Assembly (NCBI RefSeq): GCF_047663525.1 | Contig: NC_092588.1 | Coordinates: 140,941,001 to 141,005,000 of the forward strand | Length of the DNA stretch: 64,000 nt | From: Anas platyrhynchos | Taxonomy: Eukaryota > Chordata > Aves > Anseriformes > Anatidae | Reading direction: 5' to 3' | Shown here: positions 24,379 to 36,382 of the stretch, piece by piece | How positions within the stretch are numbered: position 1 is the first letter of the stretch | How the letters are laid out: each line of letters begins with the position of its first letter | Position numbers and translations under genes: made by a program | Notes under the pieces: model-generated | The model's input: only the letters and a program-made list of their open reading frames with translations | Database searches by the model: none | Told to the model about the DNA's origin: nothing

Positions 24379-26975
24379 TTTCCATTTTATTTTAAAACCT
24401 TATTTACAAGAGATAGTTACTGACCATTTAGCTACACAGTTTCCTTGAATGGAAGGATATGGAGGAGTAAGTAGAGCTCATTTCAAGAATCATGCTATGC
24501 AAGGTCTAATGAGATGTCTTTAAAGTTCTTCAGTTTAGCTGCAAAGGCAGTGGTTATCACTGACTAATCTAATCCTAAACTATATCAGTGTCCTAGAGCT
24601 CAGGATGTTCTGTCTAGCTCCATGCTGATCTTGAGCCCTAACGTGACTCAAGGTTTCTTTATGACTCCCTGACAGACATCATTGCCATGCACTAGGTGAA
24701 CAACTAGGAGGTACTGAATTGACTCATCATCGAGTGGAAAAAATAAATAAATGGTCTCTGGAAATCATACCCTCTACATGGCATTGCGGTTCATTCTCCA
24801 GGCCTTCTAAATACCCAATTTCCTTACATAATTATGCCTTTGTGCCATCCTCTGTTGCTAAATGCAACAGTAAAGGACAGCTGTTATGATCCACTAGCTA
24901 GAAAGTGCAAATTTCCTGGAAACACCTTTTTGAGTTCATGGGCCTGTCCCCATTTCATGTGTTTACTCTCTTACTTCTGATCTCAGAGGAAAGAGTCTGA
25001 AGAATAGGACGTATCCAATAAAGACAAGTCCAAACTTCAAGTGAAATAATAAATGCACAGCTCTTTTGCTTCTGGTATCTTCCTTGATTAACTAGAAGAA
25101 CATGTGGAAAGCTTCTTTCCTTCGATCCCACGTTTTCATTCCTGTGGAGCAAGGACTGGCTAGCTGGCCAAAATGGGAAAGTCTTCCATAGAAGTCTTCA
25201 ATATTTTGGTCTGTAGGGTCCTACTAGCTCCAGAAGGTGTTCTCCAGTTATTATTCCTTCTCTGCCCTCAAAGGCAGAGAAAAGGGGGGCCCTAATCCTG
25301 TGCCCCAGCTCCTGGTGCTGCAGAACTCTGCACTTCCAGAATGAAGGTTCAGTGGCAGCTTCATTTGAAAGCTCCAGAACTTCAATGGTACACGAAAACA
25401 GCAGTCGGCAAAGCGGCCTGTATTGATTTAGTCATTCAGATCAATTGATTTTGTACTACAAAGGATTTCATTCCTCATAACCCATCTTTTCCCCGTAACA
25501 ATGGACACGACAGCTGTAGCCAGAGGGGAGCCGATGGTTCAGGCAGCAGGAGCAGGTTTGGGTCCCTGGGCTGTTTGGAACTACGGGATGAGATATAGGC
25601 TACAAAATCCTGCTGTAATGACCGATTGTCGGGCACTGAGGAAAGCAATAGGCCTTAATGGCCTGACCAGCCTTGCCTGGGGCCACCTGGCACGTTCATC
25701 CATCAGAGGTATTTCCCAAGCTGTCTGCTCTCGTGGGGGGACAGCGCTAAATGTGGTTTACATGGCACTGCTGCACAGCAGGCGTGGGGCTGTGGCCAGT
25801 TCCCGAGCTGCAGAAGGGGACACGAGGCCAGGCTCTGCTTGGAGTTACAACCAAGTCACTGGCATGTCCTGTTCGGTGGCAGCTGTAGCAGAGGAATGAG
25901 GTGCAAAACAAAATGAATCCTCATAATAATGACACCACACACCTTGGGGTGGGTTTTATGATGACTGAGCTGAACTGGTTAGAAGATTTGGTATTTTTGT
26001 CTTTAAAAAATATAAAGCATTGCTCTGTGGCAAGAGCTGGGGATTCCTAACGGCCAGTGATGCCACCCAAGCGCTGGGAGGTGGGCTGAACACGCAGCAA
26101 GCACTTGGAGGCAGTGGCTACCCCTGGGAAATCAGTGGTCAGCAGAAACGTGCCAACTGCTGAGTGCCCATCAACACATCCAAAACGGGGAAGAAGCACT
26201 ATACAAGGGGTACAAACACCCACGGGGTATCCTGAGAGCAGATCCTCTACTGCTGGGGCTGTGCTGACGCATCTCCTCCTGTGCCAGGGCGCAGGACCCC
26301 AGCTGCACCTCACCCAGACAGGAAGGCCAAAGGGCTCCAGCATTTTCCAAGGGCTTTGCAATATAGCTGCGTGGACACGGGGCATGGGTTTTTCACTCTT
26401 TACCAGTACAGCTATCAGAGCAGAACTTTGCAGATAAATGGAAAGCTCTTTAGCCCTCTTAATGAGCTAATTATTTTTCTATTATACAAATGCTGCCTCT
26501 GACATTGAAAGATATCAGGCATATTGGGATAACTTCACCTGGCTTTCCTTGTCCACTGTCACCCAGGCAGAATTTAGGCTTCAGGCACAGGTAGGGTACA
26601 TGCAGAAATGCCAGAAATGTAGGGGAAAAATGCGCACACCTATATGCCTTTGACCTACAAACATGTTATTTGCAGGACATAGCAGAAACTAGCGTGTTGG
26701 AAACACAGTGAGCTAGTAAAAGCTTTTCTCTCATTAAGGACTGAGCTTATTTGCATGCTAATTAACCAGCTTGTTCTTCCAGCTCATTGATGTTTCACTG
26801 ACATGCTGAGATGTCATCCACGGAAACCACGTGTAAAGCATAATTGAAGCCAGCTCTTGCTTGAAGTTGGCTAAACGTTGAGGGAAATGCAGGGAGATGA
26901 GAAAAGCCATCATATCAAAGAGAGCACCCAGCAGGGGCTGCTTTCACCCCGTCTTCCAGCAGCCCTCACGTGTGG
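24379..26975. other. Intergenic; one 132-residue open frame, no gene called
   Basis: An ATG frame at 25501-25899 spans a mildly GC-rich patch. It has no signal peptide, transmembrane segment or known motif, so I do not call it. 26745-26830 is an AT-rich island with octamer- and homeodomain-like motifs, described in the findings. Confidence 0.4.
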
Positions 26976-26979
26976 TCTG

Positions 26980-27630
26980 TGCTGGATGAGCCAGCAGTGT
27001 GACTTGGTGGCCAAGAAGGCCAGTGGGATCCTGGTGTGCATTAAAAGGAGCGTGGCCAGTAGGTCAAGGGAAGTGATCCTCCCTCTTTACTCTGCCCTGG
27101 TCAGGCCTCACCTGGAGTACTGTGTCCAGTGCTGGGCTCCCCAGTACAAAAAAAGACAGGGATCTCCTGGAAAGAGTCCAGTGGAGGGCCACAAAGATGA
27201 TACGGGGCCTGGAGCATCTTCCCTGTGAGGAAAGACTGAGAGACCTGGGTCTGTTCAGCCTTAAGAAAAGAAGACTGAGAGGGGATCTTAACAATGTTTA
27301 CAAATATCTTAAGTGTGGGAGACAGAGGGATTTGGCCAACCTCTTTTCGGTGGTTTGTGGGGACAGGACAAGGGGTAATGGCCACAAAATGGATCACAGG
27401 AAGCTCCGCACCAACATGCGAAAGAATGTTGTTCTTCATGGTGAGGGTGACGGAGCACTGGGACAGGCTGCCCAGGGAGGTTGTGGAGTCTCCTTCTCTG
27501 GAGATATTCAAGGCCTGTCTGGATGTCTACCTGGGCAGCCTGCTTTAGGGAACCTGCTTTGGCAGGGGGGTTGGACCCGATGGTCTCTTGAGGTCCTTTC
27601 CAACCCCTCCAATTCTGTGATTCTGTGATC
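26980..27630 (+). mobile_element. CR1 LINE fragment (forward)
   Basis: Begins GATGAGCCAGCAGTGTGACT, runs through GTCAGGCCTCACCTGGAGTA and CTGTTCAGCCTTAAG, and ends in the CR1 tail TTCTGTGATTCTGTGATC. It comprises the end of the reverse-transcriptase frame plus the 3' UTR. Open frames in it are broken remnants. Confidence 0.93.
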
Positions 27631-30600
27631 TTGCCAGTGTATTTATATATTTTTTCAGCAAGCTGGAAAATCTTACCTCCCTGAGCTGGGCCATGCTGGC
27701 CAAAGGCCTATTCTAGACCAAGAGACAACAAAAGGAGATGCCCTTAGATTGTCTCACTGTTTTCTGATATTAATTTCTTGTGCTAACCTGCATCCTACAG
27801 ATCAGCAGCGCTTCCTACTTATAAAAGGATTGGGAGGAGGGGGGAAGGAACAAAAAAATGTAATCACCGTGAGGTGTATTAATTTCAACTTTTTAATTTC
27901 AAGTTCTCTAAACAAGATGCTTTTGGTGACTGGTTTTGAAAGATGAGGCCTTAAAGGCCAAAAGGATATTCAGGAGTCAAAAGGATTTTCGAAATGTCAA
28001 GTCATTAATTTTAATTGGCATTAGGGAACAAATTATGAGAGGATATAGATGTAGTTCTGCTCCATGTCCCAAGATGTCAGAGATTTTGGTAATGACATCT
28101 AAAGCTGGAAAACTAGAGTATGCTCTGACAAACAAGCACTTTGACACACAGTTATCTGTGCTTGCTGCTGTGCAGAAGAATCACACACCGAGACCCAATT
28201 TCTTTCCATTACACTTTTTTCTGTTGACTTCTGAAATAAATGAGTTTAATTCTAGATCTGCTTACTATGAATAGGAGCTGCGGTACCAAAAAGAGAGTTA
28301 GAGGTCTCCAGGTTGGCCTTCAGGTATTAAAAACTAGTCAGGGGCCATAATACTAGAGACTGGGTGAGCTTTGAGATATTCAGGTATTAAATCCCTTTGG
28401 GAATTCCTGTGACAGGACAGCTGAGTACCAGGAATTAACTGGGGCTGGGGCTTTGCAGCACTGGCCCGAAGGCTGCATTGGGTGCCAATACCTCGAGGCA
28501 CTTTGCACGAGTGCATTCTCTGCCAGCAGGGAAGGGCCATGGCTCTTATCTTGGGGGCAACGAGATATCAAGAGGTATTTTTAATTTCACCCATTTTCAC
28601 AATGGCAATTAGAGCTTAGGAGGTGCTCCAATCAAACTCCACAGCCAAACTTTATTCAACACGTTCCCCTGCATTGGGTTCCCTTCCCTTCATGTTTGTT
28701 TGCCATGGGAGCATCACATTAACACAATATTTACGTATGGCAACCTTTGAATGAGTAATAGTAATTTATATCCTAAAAATTAAGTTAAAAGGTCATGAAA
28801 TTGAAAAACATCTCATTCCTGGGGGACAGAAGGCTAGTCTTTTCCAACAAATACCTGGTAAATATTCTGGAGACCAAAGATGATAACAAAATCTCAACGT
28901 ACTGCCGAAAGAAAAAGCTTAAGGAAAGCAAATCACAGTAGGCAGGCCAGCCCTGTGCGCTGTACATCTGTGAATCCCTCAGGCAATCCTCCTAATTAGA
29001 GTGACCTCTTGTACAGCTCCCACCTTCCGACGTTCCTTATTTCTCAAATAACATATGTGTTAGAGGAAATTGCATCTGGTTTTAGATAACTGGGGAATGA
29101 ATAAATAAATAAATAATTAGAAAACATCCAAAACCCCAGGTGCCAAATGATTAGTTCTGAGGTACTTTCCCCCACCTCTCCCTCTACCCACTGCCCATCT
29201 ACTCTATGATGGCCCCCTTCATTGCTCCATCTCTCACAAGTGGGGCAGTGGGGGACCTGGTGTCTGGCCGAGAGCACATTTGAGTGCCGCATCACCTTCC
29301 TGCATGGACCACTGACAGCCCCCAGGGCTGCTCGAGCTGCTGCAGATTCAGAGCAGAGTTTGTCTCTCTGGGAAGTGGGGCTGGTGGCAGCGGGACGAGC
29401 CCCATACAAGATATGGAGGACCAAGGCATTACCATGCAGCCCCATGAGTTGTTCAATTGCACCTTTTTTTTTTTTTTTTTTTTTTTTTTTCAGTAGACTT
29501 CCAGAGGGCAAAGGAGGATGGACACTGACAAAATTTGAGCTCACAGCTAAAACGTTACCTCTGCTGCCTGCTCACAGTAGCACCATGACAGAGAGAGAAC
29601 GAAAGGAGGTTCATGACTGCACTTCTGTGAATCCCAAATTTTAAATATACCTAAGACGAATGAGCAGGAGACAAACCTGCTCTGGTGAGCCCAGCTCCTC
29701 AGGTCCTCCCACTTGCTGGGAAGGGGACAGCCATTCCCCTCGCTGGAGTGTGGAACATAACGTACCCCACTCCTAAATCATTTATATTTTACTTTTTTAT
29801 GATGCAACCGTGAATTAGCTCTTTCTGCATTTGTGATTAGAGGGTAGAACAGATGGTCAGGGCTTAGTTCAGGGTGATAAATCCATTCAGATAACCCACA
29901 GGAAGCTGCTGCGGCGGCGCTTGCTGCCAAATAATTGCTCGTTCAATGCTTTGTTCAGGCTCTGGGCGCTGGGTGGAAGGAGAGCCACCACAGTTCTTCA
30001 CTGCCTTGAGGTACAGGGGATAAGAAATCACACAGACAGGTTTGGGGAATGTGTTATTTCTGTCCACGTGCCTCAAGTGACTTGCATGATATGAGATGGA
30101 GCATACAAGGGGAAGCCCAGGGAAATGGCCTGGAGTTATTGCTTCCCAGCTGATGCCTGGCATAGGGCTTGTCTGCTATGAAAGGGGATGAAGTTTGGCT
30201 GAACAGGGGGCCTTCCTGCAAGGAGTAGCTCCAAAATATCCGTTGCACCTTGAATTCACCTCCTCACTCATTTTGCAAGAAACTTCTCACAGCATTTAAC
30301 ATCCTCAAATAACCTCGGCAGGGCAGGACCTCTGGAGAGCACTTGGTCAAAGCCAACCCAAGCATTTGTCATGGCAGGCCAAATTCCAGCCTCAGACTCC
30401 AGCAGAAGGCTTCTCCTTAAGCTTCTCCAGAGGTACAAACTATGTTTTTTCTCTCTAAAAACAGAAGTCAGAATAATTAGGTATCCTTTAGCATGTGATG
30501 AGCAAAAAGAGATACTAAGCTGCAAACCAAATAAGGCAGAACAATTGTGTGTTTCTGATGATGGCGTTGACCTAAATCACATCAGGCTGCTCTGCAGAAG

Positions 30601-33600
30601 AAGCTCAGCAGGATCCATGAGTCAGCTGCAGTGGGTTTTGAATCCGTGTAAGTCTCCTTACCCCCAGAAACTGGTGGTACTTTTCCATGATGCTTCAGCA
30701 TTTCTGCTGCTGGGCCCAGCTGGAGCCGAGGGTAAAGATGCAGAAAGCAATTCCAAAAGATTTTTTACTGAAATCCTTTTCCAGCGTTGGAAGCCAGCAC
30801 CGGAACATTATCATGTGTCTTTGGAGAGCATTTGTGTGTGGTAACAGCACCTGCATGTACCAGGAGCTCAGTTTCATGCTACCTCAGCAGACAGAAGCAC
30901 GCTGTGGAGTTGTAGCGAGGCTGTTAGGGGAGAGGTGAGACTACTGAGGGTGGATGTGGAGCTCCTCCAGCCACCTCCTGAAAAAGCAGTGGGGATTTCT
31001 GTGGGGAAGCCGGAGCCAGGCACAGGTACAGCCTACCCACCGAGCGCTCATGCTGGTCTGTCTTCTTCCTTCTCCTGGGCCCTGGGCGTGCAGCACCACT
31101 GCCAGCGACAGGTCCAAGCACATCCTTGCATGCCAAGCTCCCAAAGGTTTCAATGGGAACATCCCTAGGAGGGGACGTGCATTAGGTGTGCCAAGATGAG
31201 GAGAGGAAAACCGAGTACCTACAGATGCATATAAAATAAAAACGCTGCCATTTCAGTATTTTTTTCCATAGGTAGTAACGTCGAGAGGCTTTATTAACAC
31301 AAGCTGCCTAAACAGAGGTTTGAATTCGAGAAGGGCTCATGTGATTGCCGCCCCTCACCGCTCCCTGCCTGACTGCTCAGTATCTGCCGGCGTAGGCACG
31401 ATGCGATGCTCTGCCTGTCCCCAGAGCTGTCAGTCAAGGCAGAGCCTGGGCTGGGAAGTGGTTAGAGCCTGAATAAATATTAGCAGAATAGCCTGGACCG
31501 TGACCGCTTCCCTCCCACCCGCGCCTCCGCCCACCTACACGCACGGTGCTGGGGCTTCGTGCATGGGGGGACTGCAGGGAAGGGAGGGCAGGGAGGGGGC
31601 TGCTCCCCCTGCACACCTCTGGCAAGGAGCTCTGCTCGGAGCAGCGACCCTTCCCCGTGTGCAGCTCCTGCCGATGACATTTTTTAATAATAAACCAGCC
31701 GAATTACAATTCGGGGAGAATTTACTTTATAATTTGCATACTGTAGCTAGGGGAGACTTTCAACTGCTTCCCCTTGTGCATACGGGGAGGAGGGGGGGGG
31801 GGAAAGGAGGAAAATTAAGTAACAGCCTAATTGGCTTTTATAACAGTCTATGGGGAGAAATGCAGGCCTGTTCTCTGCCTAGCTACGAAGCTTGGTATGT
31901 GCTGTAACCATGGGAGGCAATATTACAGGCATGACAGGACAATGATTTTGTTTTTCAGCACTGAAGATCAGAAAAATGAAACACCTCCAAGCGGGGAGGG
32001 AGAGGGCTGCTTTCTGCTCGAGGAAGACTTGTCGCAGAGGCTGGGAGGGTGGCAGGTCGGGCTTTTGTTGGAGACACAGGGCTGGTGAGGTGGCCGAGGA
32101 GCTGGCCCACTGCTACCTCTGCTCACCTGTGCCCCATGTGTGCCAAAAGCAGCTGGGGGGCATCAAGGTGAGGCAGGACAGCGGTCAGGAACACCACACC
32201 ATGCCCGAGTGTAACTCAGCATCAAGTGTGAGCCTTCAAACGTGGGCTACAGGCATTGGTGTCAGCTGGATTTGCCTGTCGGCTCCTGTGCTCATTGCAA
32301 TCAAGGAGCAGCTTGTAATGAGATGGGCAATGAGGAGGACGAGGTGTCTGTGGCTGATGAACCCAAAGCTTTCTGCTCCTGCTGCTGCCCTGCCTGCACG
32401 CCCCATACACAGCGCTCCTCTGCAGAGCACAAGGAAAAGCACAGAGCAACTGCTCCGCTTCGTTTCATCTCTCGTTGCCTCGAAATTGCAGCATTTTGGA
32501 GTAGCAACAGCAACGGACAGCTGTAAGGAAGATATTGACAGTCCATTTTTTATTGAGTTTTGTCTAAAAAAAAAAAAAAAAAAAGAACACAACAACCAGC
32601 AGTTAAATCAATGTCAATTACATTAAAACATGCAAGTTGCAGGACTAATCTCTTTCTCTTACCGTTCTTCATTTTCTGGATACTTAAGGGAGGGCTGCAT
32701 TGATTACCTGCTCTGCCTCAGCACCAGGCACGGCCTGGGGACACGGCCGGCCCAGCAGCAGCACCGTGCCTGCCAATGCTCCTTGTCCCCAGGCCATTTG
32801 GGGAGCGTCACATTGGGTCCCTCACTTCCAAAGCCTCCCTACCATGTTTCAGTCCCCTCCTCAACTAAATCACTGCAGCAGGGATTAACTGGAAGGGTTT
32901 TGGACAGATCTTCCCCTGGTTTTGCTTCCCCAAGTGGCAAAACATTGCCCAGGAGAGGGAGAGAGGCTCTGTCCCCTGCCAGCCCCTAGGGCTCAGCCTC
33001 TCCTCCGTGTCCAGCAGCACTTTCCCCCCAGCCTGGAATTGTTGTCCAAGGCCTCGCAGGCGTCACATCTCCAGCATTTTTATCAGGGTACTCTGGCTTC
33101 ACTGCACTGTGTCTCATTATACAGAACAAAGCCATTAATCGCCTGCGTGCCCCCCTCCCTGCCGCTGCAGACAGCAGAGGCGATCATCCAGGAGCCTTCC
33201 TGCCATCCATCTCGCGGTGCGCGGCATCACGGGGCTGAGCAGGGGGCTCGATGACAGCCGTGGCGCTGCCCACGCCGTGCGCTGGATGTCCTCGGCTGCC
33301 GCTGAGCTCAACGCCTTACACACGCGGCTGCTGCAATGGAAGGGGTGTGCACAGACAGGGCTGATCACACAATATATATATATTTTTTTGCTTTGGTTTA
33401 GAATTTGTGCTAGAAGAATTAGAATAAAAACGAAGTTATCTGATATTAAAAGCTATTATTGGCTTTGTTGCCCTGCAACCAGAATATTTTGTTCTGTATC
33501 ATACAGTATTAACTACCTAACCAGAAATGAAACTATCAGAAAAAGCAGACAACACCATCAAGGCTTAAACTGGCAAAAGCACTTGTATTTGGGTCTGCTT

Positions 33601-34439
33601 TTTAAGGACTGGAGGCCAAATTAAACTGGGTACTGCTACAGGTGTATTTATAGGGAAAGGCAAAGCAGCTGCGGCTGCAAATCACGCCCTGTGAACAAGC
33701 AGCCACTTAGATGTCCAGATAGCACATCACCCTTGCAATTACTCGATCGATACAACTAAGAGTAATGCATGTAACATGCATTTAGGAGAGAAGAAGCACG
33801 AGTGTTTCTGCATGCAAATGCTGGCCATGCTCTCCTTACGAACAATCCATAACAGCCCCAGATAAATGCCTCGGCAGGATTTCTTTTTCCCTTGCACAAA
33901 TTAGAGTACATGCTGCAGCTTCTGGCAGCAGTGCTGATTTGATTTTAAACCTGTGGTGGTGAGAAGCAATTGATACCTGCCAGGCTCACCATTTTAAACA
34001 CCCCACCTCTGGCAGAACACGGGAGCTTTTTCCCCATGGTTTAAGCTGTGCTGATGGCGGATGAGCAAGGATGTAAGTCTCAGTTTTCTGGCACACGCCT
34101 GGTTAAGGAAGCTGTTAGAACAGTTTATTCCTCATTGTTTTTCAGCCAATCTGTTAATTCTTTCCTGATCATGAATCCACTGCTCACCGTGTACAGACTG
34201 ACAGGAGGCGTTGCTGGAGGTTTGTGCTGTGGTGGGTGACCTCCGCTCAGCTGCCGTGTGTCCCCCTGTGTAACCATGTCCCCCTTCCCTAGGGCTGTAG
34301 CCCAAAAAGGAATGGAGCCCCAGTAACCAAAGCTGCTGAGGACCACAGAAAAACTTGCTTCAGGGAGTTGCTGCCATGTGGTTTCTTCACAGGCTTTCCC
34401 CTGATGACCCGGGGCCGGGAGTGAGACGCGTGGCACTGA
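27631..34439. other. Intergenic upstream of the MSRB2 remnant; possible regulatory islands
   Basis: No gene recognised. Contains an (AAAT)n tract near 29100-29117, a T28 run at 29464-29491, an A20-like run near 32566-32584 and short GC-rich patches at 31490-31680 and 33130-33340. AT-rich motif clusters lie at 31675-31760 and 33660-33900. The missing first exons of MSRB2 would be expected here, but I could not find them. Confidence 0.4.
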
Positions 34440-34454
34440 CGCTGGTTCTCAGCA

Positions 34455-34948
34455 TGGAGGGTTCTTCTGTTCTGGAGCTGTTAGAGCAGGTCCAGAGGAG
34501 GACCACGAGGATGATCAGAGGGCTGGAGCACCTCTCCTACAAAGACAGGCTGAGGGAGTTGGGGTTGTTCAGCCTGGAGAAGCGAAGTCCCCAGGGAGAC
34601 CTTTACAGCGGCCTGCCAGTACCTAAAGGGGGCCACAGGAAAGCTGGGGAGGGACTCTGTGTCAGGGGGTGTGGTGATGGGACAAGGGGGAATGGCTTTA
34701 AACTGAAAGAGGGGAAATTTAGATTAGATATTAGGAAGAAATTCTTTGCTCAGAAGGTGGTGAGGCCCTGGCCCAGGCTGCCCAGAGAAGCTGTGGATGC
34801 CCCATCCCTGGAGGTGTTCAAGGCCAGGCTGGATGGGGCTTTGGGCAACCTGGTCTGCTGGGAGGTGTCCCTGCCCATGGCAGGGGGTTGGGACTGGGTG
34901 ATCTTTAAGGTCCCTTCCAACCCAAACCATTCTGTGATTCTATGATTT
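34455..34948 (+). mobile_element. CR1 LINE fragment (forward)
   Basis: Contains GAGCAGGTCCAGAGGAGGAC, TTCAGCCTGGAGAAG and TTTAGATTAGATATTAGGAA and ends TTCTGTGATTCTATGATTT. It is closely related to the fragment at 24153-24378. It lies about 550 bases before the first MSRB2 exon remnant, i.e. in the decayed gene's intron. Confidence 0.93.
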
Positions 34949-35498
34949 CTTTATTACTAATATTAGTAATAATATCAGTAACTAGCCAGTGAGGCCCCAG
35001 GGGAGCACAGGCCTTCTCCAGCCCAGAGCCTGCAGCTCTGCACGCAAAGCATGCACCGTGGGATGAAACCATGCGAGCTGCGCCCAGGTCCTTATCTCAG
35101 CAGCAAGGATCCTCATTCCAGGCTGTGCAGGGAGGAGGAGGTCCCTCTGCAGAGCCACTTTGAAGTTGTGGAGCCCCGTACCAAAAGCTCACCCTTTGGG
35201 ATCCTGCATGTTTTGCAAGTTCCTCGGAGGTCGTGACTCCAGCGCTGGTACCTGGGTGATTTATGTGTCTGACTGCTCTCGAAGTTTCTGGGGGCAGGGG
35301 GTAGTCTTCGCTATTAATCCAAAGGCATCCTCCCCTTCGTTTCTTTGGGCTGCTAATGTTTGTTCTTCAAAGCCCCCCTGTGAAGCCTTCTTTTTATGGT
35401 TTTTCTCCTGTTTTGAATCTGATTCCTACATGCTTGTTCCAGATGGTGAGCTTTTAAAGACCTACATTATTAACTTCCCTTTTTTCATCCCTTTTTAG

Positions 35499-35572
35499 AA
35501 GCTATTTAGTGGGATCTATCTGAACTACACAGAACCAGGAAGGTACTGCTGTGTGTGCTACCCCCTGTTCAG
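35499..35572 (+). pseudogene. MSRB2: MSRB2 exon remnant a (FSGIYLN exon)
   Basis: Follows CCCTTTTTAG and precedes GTAACG, so both splice sites still look usable. It reads KLFSGIYLNYTEPGRY, then CCVCYPLF, then two bases of a Ser codon. The family has two further residues between CVC and the PLF motif, including the second Cys of a CxxC zinc ligand pair; six bases are gone in frame. No stop in this exon. Confidence 0.88.
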
Positions 35573-36327
35573 GTAACGTCCTTCAGATTTCACAGCATCA
35601 TGAAAACGTCCCGACTGTGCCAGGAGGTGCAGTGTCTGTTTGGGAGGAGTGGAAAGCTCAGTTAGGAGAGAAGAACAGTTCTTTGGTGCTGGAGTGCTTT
35701 GTGTGGCCCTTCCAGGACACTTGCAATGCTATAGGTACCTGCCATGCCTTCTTCTGGAGCATGTAAGGTCTCCAGGGGCCAGCAGAGCTGTTGCATTCAG
35801 GTCTGCATTTCTCTCTGGTTGACAATAATTCTCTGTTTAAGAAGTCTCTAAGACACAGATTGCCACAAAATACTTTGTGCTGAATATCACCATGTGTCTG
35901 CTCTGGTCTTGTGCTCTTCTGTAGCCATCTCCCGGCATGCAGAACACCACCAGCCGTTGGTATGCCCCAGCACAGCTCTTGTCATGGTCTCATTGCCAGG
36001 CCCCTCGTGCTGGAGCTGAGACCCCCTCTCTGCCCCCACCCCCTTCTTGTTCCCTAAATTAAATTCCACTATTTTTGCCTTTTTAGCTTCCTTTACTTTT
36101 AAAACTCTGGCTGCAAATGACTCTGCCGTTAACCTCTGTGCTCTTTACAATACTATATATTCTGCAACTTCATTAAAGTCTGAGTAAAAGGAAATAGAGT
36201 GCCTCAGAGTAGGACATGCAGATGGTGTTCTGTTCTCTGTAACTGAACCAGAAAGGACAGTTCCTCATTTTTGATCTAGAAAATAGCCTTTATACATTTC
36301 CAGCTGAGAGTCCAAAGGAATATGGAA

Positions 36328-36382
36328 TGAAATATGAAATATGAAATATGAAATATGAAATATGAAATATGAAATATGAAAT
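36328..36382. repeat. Heptanucleotide microsatellite (TGAAATA)n
   Basis: About eight near-perfect units of a 7-base repeat, in the intron between MSRB2 remnants a and b. Confidence 0.95.

Noticed and set aside
25501..25899. 132-residue ATG open frame
   Set aside because: No recognisable motif, no splice or promoter context, and no sign of conservation can be judged from one sequence.
30510..30580. Possible MSRB2 LTPEQ exon (a frame reading AEQLCVSDDG)
   Set aside because: Only a few residues match, with no suitable splice sites; likely chance.
31820..31870. Possible MSRB2 FYVTREKG exon
   Set aside because: Similarity limited to two or three residues and broken frame.
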